DNA of 64,000 bases from the NCBI GenBank assembly GCA_036491115.1, contig DASXCQ010000093.1, forward strand, positions 1 to 64,000. Direction: 5' to 3'. The notes under the pieces are model-generated. The model did not search any database. It was not told the origin of the DNA and worked only from the letters and a program-made list of their open reading frames with translations. Source of the stretch: DATEPR01 sp036491115 (GTDB lineage: Bacteria > Actinomycetota > Actinomycetes > Mycobacteriales > Pseudonocardiaceae). Below, one piece after another: positions 19,441 through 26,209 of this stretch (positions are counted from its first letter, which is position 1; each line of letters starts with the position of its first letter). Position numbers and translations under genes: made by a program.

Positions 19441-19862
19441 CTGTCCGGTCCGACGGCGGCCGCGGCCGCCAGGATGTTGACGTAGTCGCGCAGGTGGGCG
19501 ATCTGCCCGTTGCGCACGGTGAGCACCATGAGGTTGGGGAGCGCGAACTCGCCGGTAGCGGTGCTGGTGCCGATGGCTTCCTGCTCGACGACGATCGTCT
19601 CCGGGTCGTCGGTGTCGTAGGTGGCGATGGTGCGGTAACGCTCGTACCGGAACGCATCGGTGTGCCACAGCGCTGTCGTCCAGTTCACGATCTCGTCCCT
19701 GCCTTCGAGGCGGGACGGGAGGCCCGGTGCGGTGAACGGGAACTCATGGACGGCGTCGACCGCGTACAGGCGGCCCAGCTCATCGGCGGACTGGCTGATG
19801 GACGCCTGGCGGAGCCGTTCCAGAACCTCTCGCGGCCCAGCTTCCTGTTGCGACAGCGCCAT
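19437..19862 (-). CDS. SnoaL-like / NTF2-fold protein
   Basis: Small alpha-plus-beta barrel protein of 141 residues, in the NTF2/SnoaL-like class. The N-terminal helix (EVLERLRQASISQSADELGRLYAVDAVHEFPF) and the conserved LYAxDxxxEFPF block are typical, followed by curved beta strands (EQEAIGTSTATGEFALPNLMVLTVRNGQIAHLRDY). Members act as isomerases, hydrolases or ligand-binding proteins, so the function is open. It is divergent from a TetR regulator, separated by about 80 bases, and is therefore the likely target of that regulator. Its TAG stop and that of the opposite gene are both drawn from the single palindrome CTAG at 19437-19440. Confidence 0.85.
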   Translation of the reverse strand: MALSQQEAGPREVLERLRQASISQSADELGRLYAVDAVHEFPFTAPGLPSRLEGRDEIVNWTTALWHTDAFRYERYRTIATYDTDDPETIVVEQEAIGTSTATGEFALPNLMVLTVRNGQIAHLRDYVNILAAAAAVGPDS

Positions 19863-19892
19863 GTGACGACCTTTCCCATAAGATGAGGCATG

Positions 19893-19912
19893 GTCCGTTT
19901 ACAGTAGCGGAC
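19893..19912. promoter_or_regulatory. candidate TetR operator in divergent promoter region
   Basis: GTCCG at 19893-19897 and its complement CGGAC at 19908-19912 form a short inverted repeat with a ten-base spacer containing TTTACAGTAG. It lies between the divergent SnoaL-like gene and the TetR gene, which is where such a regulator usually binds. The arms are short, so this is a suggestion only. Confidence 0.45.
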
Positions 19913-19940
19913 TGTGCCCCCGGTTAGCCAGGAGTGGTCG

Positions 19941-20477
19941 ATGCGTGCCGATGCCCGGCGCAACTACGAGCAGCTGGTCGAGCAGGCGAAACTCGCGTTC
20001 GCCGAGTTCGGCGTGGACGCGTCGCTGGACGAGATCGCCCGGCGGGCCGGGGTGGCGAGCGGGACGTTGTACCGGCATTTCCCCACTCGGCTGGATCTTG
20101 TCGAGGTGGTGCTCGCCGGGCAGATAGCCGCGTTGGCCGACCGTGGTCGCGGACTGCTGACGGCCGAGGACGGGTTCGACGCGTTGGCGACGTGGTTGCG
20201 CGCGGCGACCACGCACGCCCTGACCTATCGGGGGCTGGCGGCGGCTGCGCTGAACTCGGCGCCGGCGGCGGGGTGGCATGCGGAGCTGTTCGAGGTGGGA
20301 GCCGCGTTGCTGGCGCGGGCGCGGCAGTCGGGCGCGGTCGTCGCCGACGCGGACGCGGCGGATGTGGTCACGATGGTCGGCGCCATCGCCTGGGCGGCCC
20401 AGGACTCGCCGGACAGCGCCGACCGCCTGCTCACCCTGTTCATGAACGGACTACGCCACGACAGTGGCCAGCACTGA
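19941..20477 (+). CDS. TetR family transcriptional regulator
   Basis: A 178-residue repressor-type protein. The N-terminal HTH is clear (residues ~8-55): YEQLVEQAKLAFAEFGVDASLDEIARRAGVASGTLYRHFPTR in family pattern. The C-terminal ligand-binding domain is Ala-rich with a TetR_C-like pattern. ATG 19941 is preceded by AGGAG at a good distance; a start at 19914 in frame is less likely. Divergent from the SnoaL-like gene, so the pair may form a small self-contained regulatory unit. The inducer is unknown. Confidence 0.92.
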   Translation: MRADARRNYEQLVEQAKLAFAEFGVDASLDEIARRAGVASGTLYRHFPTRLDLVEVVLAGQIAALADRGRGLLTAEDGFDALATWLRAATTHALTYRGLAAAALNSAPAAGWHAELFEVGAALLARARQSGAVVADADAADVVTMVGAIAWAAQDSPDSADRLLTLFMNGLRHDSGQH

Positions 20478-20534
20478 TGGGACCTCGCCTGCCGCCCCGG
20501 ACGGACCGGATCGCGTCCCGGACATCGCCGACGA

Positions 20535-21368
20535 TCAGCGCGTGCCCACCACGCCCGTGGAGAACAACTCGACCGACGCGATCACCCTCGGTGTCAGGCC
20601 GGCCGCCGCCAACACCGACACCGCCGTCGCCACCTGACTCTCACCGGTCTCCATCAGCACGTGCCCACCGGGCGCCAACCACTCCGGAGCCCCCGACGCC
20701 ACCCGGCGGAACACCGTCAGCCCGTCGGCACCGCCGTCCAGGGCCGCCTGCGGCTCGTGGTCGCGGGCCTCCGGCGGCATCGTGGCGATCGCTTCCGTCG
20801 GCACGTACGGCACGTTGGCCAGCAGGATGTCCACCCGCCCGCGCAGCGACTCGGGCAGCGCGTCGAACAGATCACCCTGGTAGACCCGGCCGGTCACGTT
20901 CCGCCGAGCACACCGCACCGCGTTCGCCGACACGTCGGCGGCCACCAGTTCCACATCGGGAACCAGCGACGCCAGCGCCACCCCCAGCGCACCGCACCCG
21001 CAGCACAGGTCCACCACCACGGCACCCGGCGCGGCCAGCGCGGCCGCCTCGCGGACCAGCAGCTCGGTCCGTTGCCTCGGCACGAACACGCCGGGGTCGA
21101 CGGCGATCCGCAGGCCGGCGAACTCCACCCAGCCGAGTATGTGTTCCAGCGGCAGTCCGGCGATCCGGCGCTCGACCATCGCGGCCAGCTCGTCCGGTGA
21201 TCCGGCTGCCGACGCCAGCAGCCGCGCCTCGTCCTCGGCGAACACACAGCCGGCAGCTCGCAACCGGTCCACGATGGTGGGATCAGGTGGGATGAGGGAG
21301 ACCTTTCTGCGCGTTCTGCCTGACTGTACCGTGCCGACCAGGCGAGACAGCACGTCGAGGAGGGACAC
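20535..21368 (-). CDS. PrmC-like protein N5-glutamine methyltransferase
   Basis: SAM-dependent methyltransferase related to PrmC/HemK, which methylates glutamine in release factors. Visible features are a helical N-terminal part (RLRAAGCVFAEDEARLL, then LPLEHILGWVEFAG), the PGVFVPRQRTE block typical of the family and motif I VDLCCGCGALGVALA. The catalytic NPPY motif is changed to NVPY (LLANVPYVPT), as seen in a paralogue group in actinomycetes. The start is uncertain: GTG 21368 gives 277 residues but almost touches the divergent nhaA start, leaving no promoter space. GTG 21272 would give 245 residues and start right at the conserved region. Probably a PrmC paralogue and not the primary release-factor enzyme. 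Confidence 0.8.
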   Translation of the reverse strand: MSLLDVLSRLVGTVQSGRTRRKVSLIPPDPTIVDRLRAAGCVFAEDEARLLASAAGSPDELAAMVERRIAGLPLEHILGWVEFAGLRIAVDPGVFVPRQRTELLVREAAALAAPGAVVVDLCCGCGALGVALASLVPDVELVAADVSANAVRCARRNVTGRVYQGDLFDALPESLRGRVDILLANVPYVPTEAIATMPPEARDHEPQAALDGGADGLTVFRRVASGAPEWLAPGGHVLMETGESQVATAVSVLAAAGLTPRVIASVELFSTGVVGTR

Positions 21369-21373
21369 CGACG

Positions 21374-23272
21374 GTGACCGAATCCGCAGCCGGCCTCCGC
21401 GGCGCGACGCGGTGGACCACGGCCGTCAGGGCGCCGATGCGCGCGTTCCTGCGGACCGAGTCGGCCAGCGCGGGCGTGCTGGTGCTGGCGATCGTGGCGG
21501 CGATCGTCTGGGCCAACGTGGGCGTCGCCTCCTACGAGGGGTTCTGGCACACCGAGCTGGCGTTCCGGGTCGGCGGCGTCGGCGTCACGCGTGACCTGCG
21601 GACCTGGGTCAACAGCGGACTCATGACCCTGTTCTTCCTGGTCGTCGGGCTGGAGGCGCGGCGCGAGTTCGACCTGGGCGACCTGCGCGACCGCAGCCGG
21701 TTCGTGGTGCCGTTCTTCGCCGGTCTGGTCGGTCTGGTGATTCCGGCGCTGATCTACCTGGCCGTCAACCACGGCGGGCCGGGCGCGCACGGGTGGGGCG
21801 TGGCGATGTCCACCGACACGGCGCTCGCCCTGGGCCTGCTCACCCTGCTCGGCCGGGACGTGCCGGACCGGGTGCGGGTGTTCCTGCTGACCGTGTTCGT
21901 GGTGGACGACCTGGTCGCGCTGGTGGTGATCGCGGTCGCGTACAGCACGCGGATCAACGTGGTGCCGCTGGTGGTGGCGATCGCGGTGTTCTGCGCGCAC
22001 CTGGTGCTGCGGGCGGCCGGGCTGCGGCGCGGCCTGGTGTACGCAGGGCTGGGCGTCATCACGTGGTTCGCGATGCTGGCCAGCGGTGTCGACCCGGTCG
22101 TGGTCGGCCTGGCCATCGGGCTGGTGACGTCCGCGTACACACCGGCCCGGGGTGATCTGGAGCGGGCCACCGGCCTGTTCCGGCTGTTCCGTGAGCAGCC
22201 GACGGCGCAACTGGCCCGCGAGGCGACCGCCGGGCTGACCGCGACCCTGTCCCCCAACGCCCGGCTGCAGAACCTGTACCACCCGTGGACCAGTTTCGTG
22301 ATCGTGCCGGTGTTCGGTCTGGCCAACGCCGGCATCGCGGTGAACGGCTCGTTTCTGGTGCACGCCTACACCGCGCCGGTCACGCTGGGCGTGATGATCG
22401 GCTACGTGGTCGGCAAGCCGGTCGCGGTCGTCGGCACGTCGTGGCTGCTCTACCGGCTGTCCGGCCGCAGGCTGCGCCCGCAGGTCGGCTGGGCTGCCGT
22501 GGTGGGCAGCGGCACGATCGCCGGGATCGGCTTCACCGTCTCACTGCTGATCGCGACGCTGGCGTTCCACGGACCGCTGCTGGCCGAGGCGAAGCTGGGC
22601 GTGCTGTCGGCCGCGGTGGTGGCGTCGGCGCTGACCTGGCTGGTCTACCGGTTGACCGCGCTGCTGTCCCCGGAGCGGCGGACCATGGCGCTGCTCGGCG
22701 ACGCCGAACAGCTCGTCGACCTGATCGATGAGGTGGACCCGGATCGCGACCACATCCGTGGCCCGGCCGACGCGTCCGTCACGGTGGTGGAGTACGGGGA
22801 CTTCGAGTGCCCGTACTGCGGCCGGGCCGAGCCGGTGGTGCGCGACCTGCTGACCGACACCGATCTGCGGTACGTGTGGCGGCACCTGCCGTTGAGCGAC
22901 GTGCACCCGCAGGCGCAGCTGGCCGCCGAGGCGGCGGAGGCGGCCGCCGCGCAGGGGGCGTTCTGGCGGATGCACGACCTGTTGCTGGAACGGCAGGAGA
23001 ACCTGCGGATCCACGAACTGCTGCGCTACGCCGAGGATCTGGGCCTGGACACCCAGCGGTTCCACGACGACATCAAGCGGCACGAGTACGCGGCCAGGGT
23101 CGCCCAGGACGTGGAATCCGCCGACCTGAGCGGTGTTTCCGGCACGCCGACGTTCTTCATCAACAGCCTGCGGCACTACGGCGCCTTCGACATCGACACG
23201 CTGACCGCTGCGGTCCGCACCGCGCGGGCCCGAGCGGCGCTCGGCCTGCCCGGCACCGGCGTCGAGAGCTGA
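21374..23272 (+). CDS. nhaA: NhaA Na+/H+ antiporter fused to DsbA-like thioredoxin domain
   Basis: Bifunctional membrane protein, 632 residues. Residues ~1-440 are a NhaA antiporter, with the conserved helix containing VVDDLVALVVIAVAYS (paired Asp residues that bind the cation) and WGVAMSTDTALALGLLTLLG. Residues ~455-625 are a DsbA/thioredoxin-like domain with the CPYC active site (C479 and C482, in YGDFECPYCGR) and the cis-Pro region GVSGTPTFFIN. Such fusions recur in actinobacteria. GTG 21374 has GAGGAGGG about 8 bases upstream. It ends two bases before the stop of the oppositely oriented PAAR gene, so it directly borders the injection-system locus. Confidence 0.93.
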   Translation: MTESAAGLRGATRWTTAVRAPMRAFLRTESASAGVLVLAIVAAIVWANVGVASYEGFWHTELAFRVGGVGVTRDLRTWVNSGLMTLFFLVVGLEARREFDLGDLRDRSRFVVPFFAGLVGLVIPALIYLAVNHGGPGAHGWGVAMSTDTALALGLLTLLGRDVPDRVRVFLLTVFVVDDLVALVVIAVAYSTRINVVPLVVAIAVFCAHLVLRAAGLRRGLVYAGLGVITWFAMLASGVDPVVVGLAIGLVTSAYTPARGDLERATGLFRLFREQPTAQLAREATAGLTATLSPNARLQNLYHPWTSFVIVPVFGLANAGIAVNGSFLVHAYTAPVTLGVMIGYVVGKPVAVVGTSWLLYRLSGRRLRPQVGWAAVVGSGTIAGIGFTVSLLIATLAFHGPLLAEAKLGVLSAAVVASALTWLVYRLTALLSPERRTMALLGDAEQLVDLIDEVDPDRDHIRGPADASVTVVEYGDFECPYCGRAEPVVRDLLTDTDLRYVWRHLPLSDVHPQAQLAAEAAEAAAAQGAFWRMHDLLLERQENLRIHELLRYAEDLGLDTQRFHDDIKRHEYAARVAQDVESADLSGVSGTPTFFINSLRHYGAFDIDTLTAAVRTARARAALGLPGTGVES

Positions 23273-23274
23273 GA

Positions 23275-23667
23275 TCAGCCGATCTCCACCGTGCTGACCG
23301 CGGTGACCGTGCCGTTCGGGAGGGGAGCCGGGTCGTTGCAGGTCAGTGCCTGGTCGCCGTTGCGGGCGGCCGGTTTGCCGTCGATGGCCACGGTGGTGCT
23401 GCCCATGCTGATGGTGGCCTTGTTGGTGGGCGGGTTGGCGAAGCTGCCGGACGGGGGGATGTGCGGCGGCAGGTTGGTCGCCCCGCTGCCGACCACCGCG
23501 GCCGGCATGCCGTCGATGAACACCGTGGTGCTGCAACCGCTGGTGATCTGACCGGCGAAGGGCAGCGGCGTCGGGGTGGGTACCGGGCCACCCGGTGACG
23601 GCACCAGCACGATGTGCGTGTCGGTGGCCGTCACCGTGTCGCCCTGTTTCGCCGCGGGTTGTCCCAC
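23275..23667 (-). CDS. PAAR-like spike-tip protein of contractile injection system
   Basis: Caps the puncturing spike of contractile injection systems. The 130-residue protein has the PAAR-type repeats: PAAKQGDTV, PGGPVPTPTPLPFAGQI, IDGMPAAVVGSGATN and AIDGKPAARNGDQALTC, ending in a beta strand. It resembles PAAR-like DUF4150 proteins and Afp10. GTG 23667 is 7 bases after the stop of the membrane protein gene, so the two are co-transcribed. It sits at the far end of the locus, separated from the main baseplate genes by the two regulator genes, which is unusual for a spike component but leaves its assignment to this system clear. Confidence 0.85.
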   Translation of the reverse strand: MGQPAAKQGDTVTATDTHIVLVPSPGGPVPTPTPLPFAGQITSGCSTTVFIDGMPAAVVGSGATNLPPHIPPSGSFANPPTNKATISMGSTTVAIDGKPAARNGDQALTCNDPAPLPNGTVTAVSTVEIG

Positions 23668-23674
23668 TGCCGGC

Positions 23675-25021
23675 TCATTTCTGGGTGCTGCCGGAGAAGG
23701 AGACCGCGGCCGTGCAGTTGGCGTGGTTGGTGTTCAGGCATTCCACAGCAAGGACAAGTGGGGCCTTCGTGCTGAACTGCAATGGCTGCACGAAATGCAG
23801 GTCCAGGTTGCGGAAATCGTCCAGGCCGAACTCGAGCAGGGCGTGGTTGCCGGCCCTGATCTGCAGGATGCCGGTGTCCGCCAGCGGGTTCTGCAACACG
23901 AGGTCGCTGACCGCCAATGTCTTCTGGCCCTTGGCAATGGTGTAGGGGACGGTGGCGAAGGTGCCGTTCGTGGTGGGCGCCGCGTTCGACGCGAGCAGAG
24001 CGGACACCGGCGTGCCCGCCGCGGGACTCGCCCCAGCGGCACCGCCGGCACCGGCGGTGCCCTTGCCGCCCTTCGCGGCCGTGCTCGGCTTCGCGCCGGC
24101 CGACGTGCCGGACTGCGAACCCGACGCCGACCCGGCGGCGGCTCCCCCGCCGCCGCCCGCGGCCACCGCCGCCTTGCTGGCCTGGGTCGCCGCATCGTTG
24201 GCCGCGCTGACCCCGGCGGCGAGTCGCGCGTTCTGCTGGTTGGCCGCCTGCACCGCGGTGGACTGCACCTGCGGCTTCAACACCAGGAACCACAACGCGA
24301 TCAGCACCGCGGCCGCGGCCACCACCAGCGCGATCGCGGGCAGCAGCCACTTGGGCATCATCTGCTGCTGCAGCACGGCGCCGTCGACGGTGACCGGCTC
24401 CGCCGACTCCGGCAGGACGAAAGCCTGGAACGGCAGCGACTTGTCCGGTCCGCGCACGAACCGCTTGCGCGGCGCGGCGCGGAGTTTGACATATGTGGAG
24501 GTTCCCGGCATCGCGACCACGACCGGCGGCCGGACCCGGAAGTTCAGCAGCAGGTCGGGGTCCAGCGCGGACACCTCGGTGGTGACGGGATGGTTGCCCA
24601 GATTGGAGACCACCAGCCGGAAATTCGCCGATCGACGACCACGGGCCGTCTTCGGCTCCATGTCCGCGGTGAGTTCGGTGAACCGCGTGACGGTGACCGA
24701 ACCCTCCTCCACGACCGAACCGGCCGGGTCCTCCTGGGACCTGGCGCGCACGGCGTAGTCCACGGTGCCCGCCAGCACGTCGGACGACCGGGGCGGCTTG
24801 AAGGTCACCGTGGCGACGCCATCGGTGCCGGGCAACAGGTTCAGTTGCGGTGGCTCGATCACCGCCCAGTCGGCCGCTGCGCCCAGCACTTCGAGCAGCA
24901 CACGGTCGACCACCATGCCGGTGTTGCGGATCCGGACCTCACTGGAAACCTCGGCACCCGGGTCGACATCCAGGGTGACGGTCTCGATCGTCGCGACGAC
25001 TCCCACGGACGTCAGACTCAC
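23675..25021 (-). CDS. single-pass membrane protein with Ig-like N-domains, linked to injection system
   Basis: A 448-residue protein with, in order, two Ig-like beta domains (about residues 1-205; VDPGAEVSSEVRIRNTG and VSNLGNHPVTTEVSALD), a membrane helix at ~222-245 preceded by Pro-Lys-Trp and followed by LKPQVQ, a long Gly/Ala/Ser linker (~285-335) and a C-terminal beta domain (~345-448). The N-terminal part resembles proteins of the COG1470 type. It is encoded directly before the PAAR gene, so I infer a role in anchoring or membrane engagement of the system. The start is uncertain: GTG 25021 begins at the conserved part; an in-frame start at 25174 would add a basic segment lacking similarity. 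No clear ribosome binding site is seen. Confidence 0.75.
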   Translation of the reverse strand: MSLTSVGVVATIETVTLDVDPGAEVSSEVRIRNTGMVVDRVLLEVLGAAADWAVIEPPQLNLLPGTDGVATVTFKPPRSSDVLAGTVDYAVRARSQEDPAGSVVEEGSVTVTRFTELTADMEPKTARGRRSANFRLVVSNLGNHPVTTEVSALDPDLLLNFRVRPPVVVAMPGTSTYVKLRAAPRKRFVRGPDKSLPFQAFVLPESAEPVTVDGAVLQQQMMPKWLLPAIALVVAAAAVLIALWFLVLKPQVQSTAVQAANQQNARLAAGVSAANDAATQASKAAVAAGGGGGAAAGSASGSQSGTSAGAKPSTAAKGGKGTAGAGGAAGASPAAGTPVSALLASNAAPTTNGTFATVPYTIAKGQKTLAVSDLVLQNPLADTGILQIRAGNHALLEFGLDDFRNLDLHFVQPLQFSTKAPLVLAVECLNTNHANCTAAVSFSGSTQK

Positions 25022-25415
25022 GGAAACCGGACGGCTCGGATAGTGCGCTACGGGACGGTCGTGGCGCACCAGAATCAGCCGAATGACGCAGTAACGCCTG
25101 CGCGAATCCGCACCACCCAGGCGATGGACAGCCCGGCGCCCGCAGTGAACGGCGTTATGGGCGGGTCGCCGCACACACTAGGGACAACCTGGGGATCGTC
25201 CCTAGGACAATCCGGCCCCACCATGGTGAACGCTGACAGCGGAGCACGTGACCGAGTCGGGGCGAATGGGGGTCGCGCGTGCTCCCGGTGGATCGGCGGC
25301 GGGGTGCCCGCCGGTCGGCCGTTCGATGGGAGGGGAAGCACATGCTGCGAAGACCGAATACAGCCGTGCGCAGATCGGGGACGATCTCCACTGGCGCGAG
25401 CACGGAGGTGGGTCC
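25022..25415. other. divergent regulatory region between membrane-protein/PAAR unit and LuxR gene
   Basis: The 394-base stretch lacks a recognisable gene on either strand. It must carry promoters for the leftward membrane-protein/PAAR unit and the rightward LuxR gene. Its notable feature is the perfect inverted repeat at 25178-25205 described separately. GGAGG at about 25404 is the ribosome binding site of the LuxR gene. Confidence 0.55.
25178..25205. promoter_or_regulatory. candidate LuxR-type operator (perfect inverted repeat)
   Basis: CTAGGGAC at 25178-25185 is repeated in inverted form as GTCCCTAG at 25198-25205 with a 12-base spacer. It lies in the middle of the divergent region between the PAAR-side unit and the LuxR gene. 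Two-turn spacing of the arms suits a dimer of an HTH protein such as the adjacent LuxR regulator. No other copy was noticed in the window. Confidence 0.55.
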
Positions 25416-26042
25416 GTGACCGCACCGGTGGCCGTCCGGCTGTACGCCCGTGATCCGATTTCCCAGGCCGGCATCGCAGCGGCACTGCGCTGCCAACCGG
25501 AGATCCGGCTGCTGCCGGACAGCGGTGACGAACAGGCCGGGGTCGCGATCGTGGCGCTCGACGTCGTCGACAAGGCGGGCCTGTCCGTGTTGCACGGGCT
25601 GCGCGGCGACGGCTGCGACCGCATCGTGCTGGTGATCAACGAACTGAGCGACCAGGACCTGCTCGACGTGGTCGAGGCGGGTGTCTGCGCGATCGTGTGG
25701 CGGTGGGAGGCCACGGCATCGTGGCTGGCACACACCGTGACGAAGGCGGCGGCCGGGGAGGCCGCGCTGCCGTCCACGGTGCTGTCCAGGCTGCTCAAGC
25801 AGGTGTCCCGGCTCCAGCACCACGTGCTGGCGCCGAGGGGCCTGTCGTTCAGCGGTCTCTCCGAACGGGAGGCCGACGTGCTGCGGTTGGCCGCCGACGG
25901 CTTCGACACGGACGACATCGCACGAAAGCTGGCTTACTCGAAACGCACTGTGTCCAATATCCTGCACGCTGTGACCATCAGGTACCAACTGCGGAACCGA
26001 ACGCACGCGGTGGCCTACGTGATCAGGGAAGGTCTCATTTAG
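25416..26042 (+). CDS. LuxR/NarL-like transcriptional regulator within the injection-system locus
   Basis: A 208-residue regulator. The N-terminal ~120 residues have a receiver-like alpha/beta pattern (VAVRLYARDPISQAGIAAAL, then VLVINELSDQDLL) but do not show the complete phospho-acceptor set of a response regulator, so phosphorylation is doubtful. The C-terminal HTH is clear (LSEREADVLRLAADGFDTDDIARKL, then SKRTVSNILHAV). GTG 25416 is preceded by GGAGG at 8 bases. It is divergent from the membrane-protein/PAAR unit and in tandem with a large LuxR regulator 167 bases downstream. Both probably control the injection system. Confidence 0.88.
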   Translation: MTAPVAVRLYARDPISQAGIAAALRCQPEIRLLPDSGDEQAGVAIVALDVVDKAGLSVLHGLRGDGCDRIVLVINELSDQDLLDVVEAGVCAIVWRWEATASWLAHTVTKAAAGEAALPSTVLSRLLKQVSRLQHHVLAPRGLSFSGLSEREADVLRLAADGFDTDDIARKLAYSKRTVSNILHAVTIRYQLRNRTHAVAYVIREGLI

Positions 26043-26209
26043 CACGTCGGGGAGGGTGCGCAGTGGGGCGTGCGGGCCGCCGTTACAGCGGATGTCCCAC
26101 GAACGGATCAGCACCGGGTCCGTGTCCACCGCGTACCTTCGTCTCGACGTGAACGGGCGGCTGCCGGGTGGTGACCACCATTCGGGGCTGTAACCCGGGG
26201 AGCGACACC

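Noticed and set aside
25416..26042. Classical two-component response regulator
   Set aside because: No complete set of acidic residues and conserved Lys in the N-terminal part, and no histidine kinase gene nearby.
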